A DNA stretch of 64,000 nt from Epiperipatus broadwayi (Eukaryota; Onychophora; Udeonychophora; Euonychophora; Peripatidae): contig JAQFVV010000021.1 in NCBI GenBank assembly GCA_028023455.1, positions 6,720,853-6,784,852 on the forward strand, written 5' to 3'. The position numbers and the translations under genes were made by a program. Positions within the stretch are counted from its first letter, which is position 1; every line of letters begins with the position of its first letter. Below, one piece after another: positions 9,772-20,744 of the stretch. The notes beneath the pieces were generated by a model. That model made no database searches, was not told the origin of the DNA, and saw only the letters and a program-made list of their open reading frames with translations.

Positions 9772-10045
9772 AGTATGGAGAGAGATATGATGGAAATAAC
9801 AAGATTGATGAAAGCACAGAACTTGGGTGAGAGAAGAAACACGTGTTAATGACGTTGTTAAAGGACTTAAAGAGACCGAAATGGTGTTAGAATGGACATA
9901 TTGCTAGAAGATATGGCAATGGATCAATAGTTGAAGTTTCAAACTAAATTCCAAGATAGTTTAAAAGACCTAAGAAGAAACAACATATGAGATTGATTGA
10001 ATGAAATAAGAAAGTTTGTTGATAAGATGCGGAGAAAAGAATCAT
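9772..10045 (+). pseudogene. LINE reverse-transcriptase C-terminal remnant
   Basis: Reading with one frameshift near 9838, the segment runs ME.DMMEITRLMK, then TRVNDVVK, KRPKW, NGHIARRYGNGS, EVSN, FKRPKKKQHMRLIE. This follows the well-known order at the end of many animal LINE polymerases: MER.MLGITR, R..T.V.DV, KW.WAGH.AR..D.RW, W.PR, KR..GRP..RW.D. Several tryptophan codons have become stops (C-stop-NG, N-stop-IPR), typical of an old dead copy. Family assignment beyond LINE is not attempted. Confidence 0.6.
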
Positions 10046-11205
10046 AAAACCAAATCACTGATTTAACCTTGAAAATACCTTTATTCTGCAGGGTATTGGT
10101 AATAGTTGAAATAATATTCATAATATCCAGTGCAATTTTAGCACAATACCATATTGATATGAAAGTTGAAAGTTTCTAGAGCAATGCACCTTTTATCATT
10201 TTAATTCTAGGACATTGATCTTTTTAGCCCAGACTATTCAATTACTGTCTTTTGAAGACTCCATATTTAAAAAATATCAGCCATGGGCAAAAATATTTTC
10301 CAATCCCAATACTAGTAGAATACAGTATTAGAGAGACATAACATTTGGAATTTACTGATTATTTAGAGTACTAAGTTCTAAACTGCCTATGCATAAGAAG
10401 GCACTGAATCCTGTAGTATAATAGTAAGGAATAGTTGATTCAAAAGAAAATGTTTCTGGATCAATATTTTACTTAAGAAAAATGGGTAGGGGAGTCATAT
10501 TTTAATCAACTGAATAAAGATTGTGCGTGCATTCAGTCAACTTTGATGCTCAAATATAATCCAGACATTTACTATAATTATTCTGTTTTGTTAAATTTCA
10601 GGTCCAAATTTATTTTAAGCCCTTCATCATCACCAGAAAACACAGACATAGGGGTATGACCATTACAATTGCAGTTAAAAAAAGATAGAAATAATAATGT
10701 ATATGTGATTAGTTTAAAATCAGTATCCACCAGTCTGAGAACAAGAATTAGGTTTACATATGATTCTGTCTGATTTTACAATCTGTTTCATTAATATCTT
10801 GTGATGTTTCTTTTTAACTTCTGCAGTAAATATTTTTTATTAAATTACTTTTACTTTCTGTTTAATTGAATCTCTTTAATTGTATTTTATTCTCAACAAC
10901 ATTTTCCCAATAAAAATCAATCAATAAAGCACTTATTTAGAGTGACTTTGGCATAATATTGCTCTTATACAGATTATTTTCAAATTCATCCAAAAAAGTA
11001 CTTTTTTAGAAACTGTACTACTACAATTAGCTTCAGACGTTCAGTTAATGAAGAAGTGATCATATCTAGTAATCATGTTGACCAGATATATAATCTTTTT
11101 AACATTTCACAGAGATTATGCAATAAATATTTAATACTCTTTATATTATGTTGCCCAGAGATCCAGATTTATATGCATCATCATAATTGCCGTATTTATA
11201 AATAA
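10046..11205. other. AT-rich, nothing recognised
   Basis: No coding signature or repeated family is seen. Confidence 0.4.
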
Positions 11206-11209
11206 TAAG

Positions 11210-11425
11210 TTGTTACATTTTTATTTACAACTGTCAAACTCACTCCACTCACAATTTTGACACCATGCACCTTAGATAAACAGAATAATGATTATTACTA
11301 ATCATTTAATAAACTAGAGATTATCTCTAGCAAAGATATAAACTTTAAATCTCAATTAAAAATTAATATATCTGATTTTTTAATTTTAAACATACATATA
11401 TGTGGAGTTATTTACCTTAATACTA
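11210..11425 (-). repeat. Decayed family B element fragment
   Basis: Plus-strand landmarks (CAACTGTCAAACTCACTCCACT, ACTAGAGATTATCTCTAGCA, GATATAAACTTTAAATCTCA, ATGTGGAGTTATTTACCTT) match the minus-oriented family B copy at 19900-20125 in the same order. The ribozyme end is missing. Confidence 0.65.
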
Positions 11426-12155
11426 TGTTAAAATTTAGTTCTAATCTTTTTTTATTATTATTAATCAAGAAATCATTAGATCAGAAGTTGAACTCCGATA
11501 ATGTGCTATTACTTTAAATATTATAAATCTCCGTGCACTCACATCAGTAAGAGTTTAAAATACTTAAGTGAATCACTTAAATTTAGAGTGCATTTCTATA
11601 AATACACCAACTTTCACTGACCATGCTAAATCAGGGCTTGAGTATATTGTGTACCTGATGTTATAATCAAGAAAAACAGACACTGTTAATTCTTCTATTT
11701 ATAAATTCTTAATATCTGCTACAAATACTGAGTTTAGTTTTAACAGATATTACAGAATAGGCAGTTTTACAAGAAAGGTATTTGTTGCTAGACTTCACCT
11801 TGGTTGAATTTAAGCTTTTAAAAAAGTGAAGTAAATTTCCAGTTATTTTATGGCCAAATATATATGTAGTTGATATCACTTGTTTCAGCTAAAATTTGTA
11901 AATTATATGCTTAACTTTGAGATTCCAGTTCTATATACACTCTACTTCATATATGTTTAGGAATACAACTATGCATGCATCAGACTATTGAAAATACTGT
12001 GTATGTTAGTTGAAGATAATGCTAAAGAATGAAGAAAAAAATTTTTTTTTTAAAAAAAAGATAAAAATTTCTTATAACAATTAAAAGTAAACAACTTTTA
12101 ACAAATAATCATAGGTGTCCAATTGAATTAATCAACAAGTGAAAATTCATTTGGA
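11426..12155. other. AT-rich, nothing recognised
   Basis: A long homopolymer T/A tract lies near 12030-12060. No gene is seen. Confidence 0.4.
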
Positions 12156-12159
12156 TATA

Positions 12160-13049
12160 CACCTGGGTCTCATTTTATGCGGTAGATAGGTTCCTCAGAA
12201 AATGCGCACAAAAGAAATCGCACAAAAATAGACTTAACTTACCTTGAAAAATGGGGATGGGGGGTTGTAATTTTTAGAAATCACATAAAAGCAAAGCAAG
12301 AAGGAAAAATTACTTTAAAATTCACATTTAAAAAATAAGGAAATAAAGTATGACTATAAAAAAAAAATACAAGACAAACTTTTTTTACTTTTTTATTAAC
12401 TACAGTATTTAATTTTACATTTTTCATACATATTTTAATCATTAGTGGTTGTTTGGCTATTTGACAATATGCGTTCATTTGGGAAATGTTAAGAAATCAG
12501 ATTTGTCATGTGACATACAACTAGTGCCACTTTCAGTCTTGAGCTGTGTTAATGATTTTTTGTTTCTATATTTAAAAAATGAGATTGTAATCAAAACAAA
12601 AAGATTATAGATTATTATTAGAAAGATTATTTTCAGTTTATAAAATCAATAAAATCTTCATTATTATTTATTTTAAAAATCTAAAAAAATATTTATTTCT
12701 GTTATAATTAACAAAATACATTTTAAAAATTTAAAATTTTTGACTATTTATTGTGATATTTTTATATGTCAATATAAATCTATTATTATTATTTACTCAT
12801 TACTATAAGTAGGTTATTACATAGAAGCTAATATTCTAAGTACAGCTTCAGGTCATATTCACGTTAGCTGCTAATATAACATTATATTTTTGAAAAAAAA
12901 AAGTATTTCAAGTCAAAATAAGTTATTAATAATTTAAATTTCTTGGTATCTAATAAATATAGTGAAATATGAGAGATATTAAGAAGAAACATGAATCACA
13001 TAACTTCAAAATCGCATTAAAATAAACCACATGAAACGAGACCCAGGTG
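12160..13049. mobile_element. Non-autonomous DNA transposon with TA target duplication, copy 1 (890 bp)
   Basis: It starts CACCTGGGTCTCATTTTATG and ends with CATGAAACGAGACCCAGGTG, imperfect terminal inverted repeats of about 25 bp. A TA dinucleotide flanks both ends (12158-12159 and 13050-13051). The interior is noncoding and AT-rich. A second copy sits at 58526-59600 and an end fragment near 44285-44318. TA duplication with short inverted repeats points to the Tc1/mariner group, mobilised in trans. No transposase sequence is visible. Confidence 0.82.
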
Positions 13050-13071
13050 TATATATATTTTCCATATGTCA

Positions 13072-13152
13072 AATGCGTTGACTGGGAAGCAAACTCAGGC
13101 TAGCTGCTTGGAAGGCAGCTATGCTAACCATTAGGCCACCATTGCTTGACAA
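13072..13152 (-). repeat. tRNA-derived SINE head (second type)
   Basis: On the minus strand it reads as a tRNA-like sequence with GGCCTAATGGTTAGCATAG (A-box) and a CTGC-loop-GCAG anticodon arm with loop CTTCCAA (TCC anticodon, glycine-like). A degenerate B-box GAGTTTGCTTCCCAGTC and a CATTTGACATATGG tail follow. The plus-strand copy at 39592-39690 is the same type. It sits directly against the DNA transposon end. Confidence 0.72.
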
Positions 13153-14330
13153 AATATTTTTAAAGTTTATAAATGATAATAATAAAAGCTAAAAAGAAAA
13201 AGAAACTTTAAAGCAGATTTTAAGAAGATAAAATAATTTCTTACAAATTAAGATGATTATAAAAGCAAATTAATCTTAGGAATTAAAATATTATTTTATA
13301 TTAGAATACACATATGTGTGTGAAATATATACATTTTATATTTAAGTATTTATATCTTGTTAGAATAATATTGGCTTATTAATAATTGAAATATTTTGTA
13401 TAAAGATACATGTACTTCCATGTACAGAGATGTCCATGTTCTATAGTTTGTTTACAATCTATGGAAATAATTAAAATCAATTAAAAGAAAGTATTTAGTA
13501 AGCCATGTAAGATTTCAAAAATACAATGGCTAAATCTTAAGACAATTTTTTTTTAGCTTTAATTTACTATTGCAAAAGCACATTTTTATTGGATTGTGTA
13601 TATGATATCGCAAAATCTGATGACAAAGGTTTAGTACCTGATTTTATAAATTTTGGATTGTGTATATGAAGAGAATAAATAATAGATTTTCTAAAAAATA
13701 TTTTGTGGTAAACTTAGATAAAGAGGTCACACATCATTATCTCAGAGATATTTTAAAGGAGTCAGAGTTATTTTAAAAGAGTAAAGTTGTTTTCAATGGA
13801 AAACAATGGCTGAAAATAAAATACACTGAATAATTAAAACGTTTTAATTGTTTTCATTAAATAATATTAATTCCAGTAGAAGAGAAATGGCAGTTTTGAA
13901 AGATGTCAAAAAAAACAGATGAGAGAAATGATAAAAGATATTTGAAGATGTATTTGTGGTTGACAGATTGGTTTAAATAGTCATTGCAAAGCTCATTTGT
14001 GGAGTATTTGTGGAGTTCATCTTTTCCTAACTCTTCTTTTGGAGAAAGAGGAGTTGGAATGGCTATACTCTTTTCCAAGTGGTTATTTATAGCGCATGAA
14101 TTAGATTATAAAGTCATGCAATGTATCATGGACTATTTTAATTTTTTTTAAAGAGTTACAAAGATAGTATCCATTTACAAAACACTGCTTATAACGAATA
14201 ATAAAAATACATAGAATCAAGATATTTTTATAATATGCACAAAATATTGTATGTTATAAATAGCCTGTAAAAAAGTAGACAAATTATTTCATAAAAATAT
14301 AAAAATCTCAAATTATTTTCTTTATTTAAT
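13153..14330. other. AT-rich, nothing recognised
   Basis: Contains a short direct duplication (TGGATTGTGTATATGA near 13591 and 13654) and no coding signature. Confidence 0.4.
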
Positions 14331-14334
14331 ATAT

Positions 14335-15165
14335 TTATCCATGATGTTCTGGATCCAGTAAGCACTAAATTAATCTATGCTGAAGATACTGCTTTGACTT
14401 CATAAAAGAGTTCATTTCCAAAATTAGAAAAATCTTTTAATAAGATTATAAAAAGTTTGTCTTTTTCAATGGCTGGGATGTTATTCCTAATTTAACAGAG
14501 GAAATATTCTCAAGGACCTACCTAGTAATCTGGATATAACCATTTTGCAAACAATAAATTGAAACCCAATCCTAACCCAAGTTATTTAGCAATAGGTATG
14601 GTTGACAACTGCTTACTCAGCTGTACAATATATTAATGCAGAATACTGCAGTCCTAACTGAACAAAAGGGACCTATATTAAACTTTTAGTTATTCAATTA
14701 AATATCACCAAGAGACAAATACAAACTCAAGTCCACTCTTTTGTGATGAATTCATAAGTGAATGTGCATCATGAAAAATTTATAAAATACTGAAAAATAG
14801 ATCAATATGACAATATCACATAAGATTCATCATCAAAAACTTATATCAAAACAGAATATCTTTTCTTTAAACAGCCGAAAAACTGTGACATAAAAAATGG
14901 ACTTCTTATGGGATTCCACAAATGTTCCTACCATAATCACAACTGGATTTCACTTTCCTAGACATCGGTGGAGTTTTATAATCAAATTTAGGACAATGTA
15001 AGATCATCATCATAACTGTTTCCAACGGATCTTAACAGCTACTGGTTTTTGTATATGTAGAGAAGTACAAATGATGAAAGACATAATTATTGATTATCAA
15101 ATCTATGGATGATATGACAGAATTAAAAGACTTCTGACTGGAATCTTTACAAGCTTTTTTATATT
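14335..15165 (+). pseudogene. LINE (Jockey/CR1-type) reverse transcriptase 3' half, decayed
   Basis: The catalytic box is readable near 14370 as K-L-I-Y-A-E-D-T-A-L (YAED for YADD). It is followed by KSSFPKLEKS..KIIKSL, then after a frameshift FFNGWDVIPNLT. Further on, AEYCSPN (canonical AEYC.P.W) appears near 14640, and G-F-H-F-P-R-H-R-W near 14945-14975, in the C-terminal cysteine-motif region. Order and spacing match the Jockey/CR1 class of non-LTR polymerases. Stops and frame changes occur about every 30-60 codons, so it is long dead. The endonuclease and the N-terminal half of the polymerase are absent. Confidence 0.75.
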
Positions 15166-15399
15166 TTGGTAATAATTAGACTATCTAAAAATAAATCCAT
15201 GTTTGATATAAACAATAAATAAATTGTATATGTCTTTTTTGTAGAGTTTAATATTTCCTTTGCATTATACTTAGTATATTAAATAATATTTTAATTAAAT
15301 AGTATCACTTATTTAAAGAATTATTAATGAGTTCCTTAAATAACTGTAACATATATCTTATTAAATAATCACAGTCTTCTTACACCTTTAAGAAATTTT

Positions 15400-16281
15400 T
15401 TGGTAATACAGCATCGATTGATCCATGCCATAAGATGGCACTGTTTCTATGCTAAAGCACATAAATATGCTGTTTACAAGGCCGCTCATAGATCTTACGG
15501 CCTAGTAAACTGTTCAACTGCTAAGATGTTGAAGTGCACCCATTACCCCAACATCTCTAGTATGTTGAACATTATTAGCGATGAGTATGCAAGGCTCTCT
15601 ATTATACAGCATATGATGTTAAGGTTTCCGTATTTTGAATGTCAAAAACTATATTATAACGTTTGTTTTTTTTTGGCTTCGATGTATTTTTTTTTATTTT
15701 CATTCGTAAAAATTGCAACGATTTTCCAAACACCCCTGGTTTCATTGTCAGGGGTCAGAATTCAGTTAATGAGGAATTTTAGTCACAATTCGGCAAAGTT
15801 CATGATCAAGTCATGCACTTTCCGACACTTTTTCGAGATCAAAACATTTCAATGGCAGACTACAGAAGCAGATGCGGTGGCCTTTCTTCAACAGAGAAAT
15901 ATTCTCCTCACCCAGAAGAACTGTCTTTGTGGTAGTTTAATGAAAGTAAAAAGCCAAAAAAAAAAAAAAAAAGTTACTTTAAAAAAAAAAAAAGACTGTA
16001 ATCCAATTTTGTTAAACAAGTTTTACAAAAAAAAAATAAAGAAAAAAAAGGTTTTTACAAAACGCATTAAAAAAAATATTTAAAAATCAATTTATTTATT
16101 TAAAAAAAAAAAGAAAATACGGTCCAAAAAAAAAAATCCAAACCAAAAAAACAAAACAAAACAACAACATGATAACATTACAAAATAATAATAATCAAAT
16201 CAGCCCAGTAACGTTATATCTATTCGTTTTTCACTAGCAACAGTGCCATCTTGTGGCATAGATCAATCGATGCTGTATTAT
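15400..16281 (+). mobile_element. Truncated IS1595/Merlin-like DNA transposon inside a palindrome arm
   Basis: Inverted ends of about 45 bp (AATACAGCATCGATTGATCC at 15406, its complement ending near 16280) bound an 880-bp insert. AT-rich flanks (ATTTTTTGG left, ATTTTTTTT right) could be an 8-9 bp target duplication, as in Merlin elements. The duplication is hard to prove in this sequence. Confidence 0.55.
15720..16083 (+). pseudogene. N-terminal fragment of an IS1595/Merlin-like transposase
   Basis: The long frame 15400-16083 includes a segment near 15850-15960 reading WQTTEADAVAFLQQRNILL, then KNCLCGSLMK. This resembles the leading helix and zinc-ribbon start of ISXO2/IS1595-family transposases (AI.FL...GLL, CP.CGS.M). 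The usual second cysteine pair and the DDE catalytic core are absent. Downstream is poly-lysine from A-runs, so the gene has collapsed. The upstream part of the frame (terminal repeat plus untranslated DNA) is not protein-coding in origin. Recognition rests on a short stretch. Confidence 0.4.
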
Positions 16282-16775
16282 TTTTTTTATTAATATAGCA
16301 GTTTTGACTGTTCCTGGCAGTCTTCTTCAGATTTACAAAAATTCAAGTATTATAAAACCAAAACTTATATATACATCAATTCAAATATTATAACACTACA
16401 ATTAAATCTTATATACATCAATAAACTATCAATCAATTTTATACATATATTAATACTATTAATCACTATACATCATTTATTATATTATACAACTAGTTTA
16501 CTTAATCTTGAAAAGCTTTAAAAAATTTTAAAAATAATTTTAATATTTTATATTCTTTTATATTTATACATTTTAATAAAATACTATTAGTGTTATAATA
16601 TTTGAATTGATGTATATAGAAGTTTTGGTTGTATTGTTATAATATTTGAATTTTTGTAGTTCTGAAGAAGACTGTAAGGAACAGTCAAAACTGTTATTAT
16701 ATTAATAAAAATTATTTGCTTAAAGGTGTAAGAAGACTGTGATTATTTAATAAGATATATTGTTATATATGAATA

Positions 16776-17262
16776 AAGAAAATGACTGAAGAAGAAGAAG
16801 AAGTATAACTGTAACATAAGAGTAATTTAATTACAAAAAGGTATGCAAAATAAGTGTAACATGAATAGCCAGAGAAAGTCAAATAGTCAAATAGAAAGAT
16901 GATTTAAAAACTTAAGCTTATATAAAGAATAAAGTAGGAGACATGCATCTATCTGTGAAGATAAATGATTAAGAAGATATAATGAAGATAATGATTGCAT
17001 TGGAGTGCAGAGACAAAGAAATCTATCAAATGTAATTAAAATTATCATAATGAATAGGCAACAGAAACATTCAGATATTTGTGTAAATATTTTAAAGATT
17101 TTGTTTAAATAAAAACAGTTCAATTTAACCTGTGAGTGAATGTGCATGCATGATTGGTAATTCACATCATGTGAAATAGGGAATATACTTTTATTGTTAG
17201 TAATAAATTTCACATGGTTAAATCTCATTTGCCTATTTATAAATAGAATCTAGAATTCATAT
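16776..17262. other. AT-rich, nothing recognised
   Basis: A short GAA tract lies near 16786-16802. No gene or repeat family is identified. Confidence 0.4.
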
Positions 17263-17263
17263 A

Positions 17264-17372
17264 ATTTTTTTCCCATGTGTCATAGCATTAGCTGGGAAGT
17301 GAACCTGCTAACCTGGGACAACTGCTTGTAAAGCAGCTGTCACTGACCTCTCGACCACCAATGCCAAATATT
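17264..17372 (-). repeat. tRNA-derived SINE copy
   Basis: On the minus strand it reads GGTCGAGAGGTCAGTGACAG, CTGC-TTTACAA-GCAG (anticodon position TAC), CCCAGGTTAGCAGG and TTCACTTCCCAGC, then an A-rich tail after CACATG. It is close to the copies at 26.2 and 45.3 kb, with about ten differences. Confidence 0.8.
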
Positions 17373-17564
17373 CAATCTGTCAATTCATGAATTTTTCACA
17401 TGGTATTTAAAAGTAGTTTGGAATGCTTTCTACTATATAGTTGCCATTGTTTTGCTGTTAGTTATAATAAAATGTCCCTTTCAATATCCTATATAATTGC
17501 TATTCAATACATAAGTTGTGTAAAAGACATAAAAAAGCAATATAAGAAATAAAGCGAAAGAAAC

Positions 17565-17645
17565 ACTTAAACAATACCAATATCAATAATAGTAAACAAT
17601 CTCAATCTGTTGTCATGACAACCTCCTTTTAATAATAACAATGAA
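17565..17645 (+). repeat. Interspersed repeat family E, copy 1
   Basis: Core string ACACTTAAACAATACC, AATATCAATAATAG, CAATCTCAATCTGTTGTCAT, GACAACCTCCTTTTAATAAT. Relatives lie at 17893, 51263, 55378 and 60695. Family type is unknown. It has no coding capacity. Confidence 0.6.
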
Positions 17646-17892
17646 AATCCACTTTTATTTATGATTTAATATGTTTATATAGACTCTAAAAATTGAAATT
17701 TGATCACAGAGAGTGAAATTATTGATACAAAGAAGTTTAAATAAACCTCATTAAACAGGTAAATATAACCATTCTAAAAGCACACTAACAAATAGTTAAT
17801 TATAACTTTAAAACTGCACTCCACCAATTTATTACTTAAATAATAAAACTAATAATGCTCAAGGCTAGATAGGTTTATAAATGAAAATTCAT

Positions 17893-17960
17893 TAAAAGCA
17901 GTCAACACTTAGATAATACAAATATCAATAACAATATCAATCTGTTGTCAAAGCAATTCA
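17893..17960 (+). repeat. Interspersed repeat family E, copy 2 (partial)
   Basis: AGCAGTCAACACTTAGATAA, AATATCAATAAC and ATCTGTTGTCAAAGCAA match copies 1 and 4. It lies about 330 bp after copy 1 in the same orientation, which hints at an old tandem pair. Confidence 0.55.
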
Positions 17961-19475
17961 TATTCTATTTGTATATTTTTCTCTGAATATAAAAGCTTTT
18001 AATTATTTAAGTGGAAAATTGCCATATGTTTTATAGAAAATTTTTATCTAAGATGTAACCAAGAAAAGTACTAATTAGAAACTGACATTTTCAACAGAAA
18101 TCATATCATCTAGCAATAATACTTGTCTAATTGCTTTCAACCAAAAGTAAATATACTCTTAGTTTATTTCCTAGCTTATATTTACTTGCAAAAATATTAG
18201 GAATATTGTTATTCTTCCAATTTTTATACATATAACATATGTGGTCTTACCTAGGATTGTCATTTTAAGTGGAAGATAAACTAAAAGCAGATTCACTTTG
18301 GATTAAAGTAAATTAGATAAATACTATTACTAGGTGGCATGATTTTAGTTGGCAAAGTTTTTGATTACATCTTAAATAAAATTTATCTACAAAATTTACA
18401 GACAATTCCTGTTAAAATTATTTATATTTACATACATACATATATATGTTAATTATGGCATGACTCCTCAATAACAAAGCATTTCACTCACATGGCTACT
18501 ATCATAATTTTGGATATTTTTATGTTTCAGTTATGTTTAAAAACATTGGATACTGGTTTTTAATTTTTTACTTTACTCCACTTGCTAAGTTTCTGACTGT
18601 CCTACTTGTATAATGTGCATAATTTACAGAAAATTATATTTACTTAAAATTCATCTTATTATTATATAAATGAGATATTTATTTTATATATTTATATATT
18701 TTATATAAATATCTTATTTACATATGCTTAATTTCATTTAAGAATGATGTATCCTAAATTCTAGTAAATTTCGCAGGTGTGATTCATTCAGACATAGTAA
18801 AAGGAATTTAAAGTAATTGGTTAATGTCTTCACGCTCTCATTTCCAGTACTTAAGATTTACCCATACTTAAGCATTTGGGTTGAAAGAATAGGTGGATTC
18901 ATTCTATTCTTTCACAAAGACTTTATCTTGTGTTGAAAATGAGAGTATTCATTTATTATTAAGATTCATAAAGCACATGTGCATTAGCTTGAAAAGCTGA
19001 TCATTAGCTTATTACTATAATTATATTTACTAAGGCTGTAACCTCAAGAATATGCATGTAAAAATGCAATAGTAGGGACCTCTACAGGTTTTAACCACAA
19101 GCTTACACTTTGGAAGAAGTAAAAAGATAGTTTGAGACTTAAGTAAAGGGGGAAGTAGTATCTCACTTTTTCTTATTGCAGTTAAAATTAAAATTAATAT
19201 GTATATTTGTTATTCACATGGTTCATTTTTGAAGTTACATCATTTATGATTAATAATTTAGCCAACAGTTAGTTATACAGTTTTTATTTGGTAAAACACT
19301 GAAGCATAATTTTGAAAACTTCATTCCTGTAAAGTAGCTTTGGACAAAGTTTTATACTCCTGCTCCAATACATTTTTGGTAAATTGATAGAATGGTCAGA
19401 TTCTGGATCATAAGATCCTCAATCAATTCCAGTTTTGGTCCTTCTGATGCTCGATATTTTTATGAACTTCTAAAC
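17961..19475. other. AT-rich, nothing recognised
   Basis: Short palindromic AT tracts occur near 18675-18715 (ATATTTATTTTATATATTTA and complement). No coding signature is seen. Confidence 0.4.
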
Positions 19476-19480
19476 AATAA

Positions 19481-19560
19481 AGACATTCGATTATTTTATA
19501 CAATAAACCTTCTTTATATATATATAAAGAAGGTTTATTGTATAAAATAATCGAATGTCT
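19481..19560. repeat. Perfect 80-bp palindrome with no loop
   Basis: AGACATTCGATTATTTTATA at the left and its complement at the right meet at 19520/19521 without a spacer. The sequence is identical on both strands over 40+40 bp. An (AT)n tract follows immediately (19565-19592). Confidence 0.95.
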
Positions 19561-19561
19561 T

Positions 19562-19564
<3 letters not shown>

Positions 19565-19593
<29 letters not shown>
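19565..19593. repeat. (AT)n microsatellite
   Basis: About 28 bp of alternating AT, abutting the 80-bp palindrome. Confidence 0.95.
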
Positions 19594-19596
<3 letters not shown>

Positions 19597-19734
19597 GGAT
19601 TAATTATAAAATATAATAACATTTGGATATTAAATGAATCAAAAGGTGGTTTGGGTTTTAACTTTTGCAAGGAAATAAGTTACCTTCTATTTATACATAA
19701 AGAGTTTATGGATGTAAAGTATGTAATTGTTTAT

Positions 19735-20167
19735 AGATATAATAAACATCTCCATACTTCCCCTTTCTTTTTAAATACATATAAATAAAGATATAACAAA
19801 AGACAAATGACCCCCAAGATGCATTTCATGCTGAACCAGCACTCATCAGTTGGCCCAGGCTACGATCTCTCATATACATCTTTATTATATGCAAAGTATT
19901 TATCTAGAGTAAATTGTTACATTTTCATTTACCATTGTCAAACTTCCTCCACTCACAACTTTGACGCCATCCATTTCAGATAAATACACTAATGATTATT
20001 ACTAATCATTTTCGAAACTAGAGATTATCTCTAGCACAGATATAAACTTTAACTCTCAGTTAAAGATTAATATATCTAATTTTTTTTAAATTTACACATG
20101 CGGAGTTATTCACTTTTCTCTGTCCTGTATGTAATATCTTTATAGATATAATAAACATCTCCATATA
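19735..20167 (-). mobile_element. Hammerhead-bearing element, family B, copy 2
   Basis: Reverse-complement counterpart of 8315-8700. The string AGATATAATAAACATCTCCATA occurs at both ends (19736 and 20144), giving a direct repeat of about 22 bp around one monomer of roughly 408 bp. The start of a second unit therefore survives. The ribozyme is at 19814-19853. Confidence 0.75.
19814..19853 (-). ncRNA. Hammerhead ribozyme, family B, near-canonical
   Basis: On the minus strand: CCAA, CUGAUGAG, stem II UGCUG/CAGCA, U, GAA, stem III AUG/CAU, cleavage nucleotide C, UUGG. It differs from copy 1 only in the pair next to the core (G-U instead of G-C). All invariant core bases are present. An outer helix between ATAAAGATATA-type flanks is also conserved. 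Confidence 0.85.
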
Positions 20168-20620
20168 ACAGGAGTTCAAATTCAATTCCGCTATGGACCA
20201 TTTTTGTAATAAGTAAATTTACATGGGTCACACAATATGTGATACATTCTGCTTTTCAAATTTTACAGTTTTTTTAATATTTATTTGAAGAAATATAAGT
20301 TTAATGACACAATTCAAGCAAAAAATCAATTTGTTTTGCTCCACTATTGAAAAACTATGATTAACTTAAAAATATATAGAAGTAATAATGAACATATTGA
20401 TGTAATTATAATTTATTCACTGATTGATGATTATAATACATAACAGATTTATAATATTTATTATTAAATTTTAAGTAGTATTGGTCCATTATATGTTTTT
20501 ACCAGAAATTTGTCAATATTTATTAATAAATTTTAAACAGTATTGGTTCATTATACACCCCCATCCCCCCACAAAAAAGCTTCCAGTAACTTCTTAAGAT
20601 ATGATAATGAATATGTGAAT
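20168..20620. other. AT-rich; 62-bp tandem duplication at 20454-20560
   Basis: AATATTTATTATTAAATTTT and AATATTTATTAATAAATTTT each lead into a GTATTGGT.CATTATA tail, two copies in direct order. Nothing else is recognised. Confidence 0.55.
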
Positions 20621-20659
20621 TCCGTTATGGTAGATTTTTATTAATTACTATGAGGCTAA

Positions 20660-20740
20660 AACCTTAGTACATGCGCACATTGAGTTCTTAATTTTAGCAA
20701 GAGAGACCTCTACAAATCATAACGCGAGAGGTTTTAGCCT
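20660..20740. repeat. Small inverted-repeat unit
   Basis: AGGCTAAAACCT at the left and AGGTTTTAGCCT at the right enclose about 60 bp with higher GC (ATGCGCACATTGAG, ACGCGAGAGG). It may be a small MITE or a folded RNA. Only one copy is present in the window. Confidence 0.4.
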
Positions 20741-20744
20741 TATA

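Larger units (their letters stand above)
15347..16775. repeat. Large palindrome (15347-15400 plus 16285-16500, against 16500-16775)
   Basis: The right arm (16500-16775) is the reverse complement of 16285-16500 and then, after a jump, of 15347-15400 (TCACAGTCTTCTTACACC against its complement near 16725-16745). Removing 15400-16281 restores a continuous foldback of about 265-bp arms. The arms carry CTGAAGAAG and a GACTGT hairpin followed by CAAAACTG, like the motif in the foldback at 57.8 kb. Confidence 0.75.
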
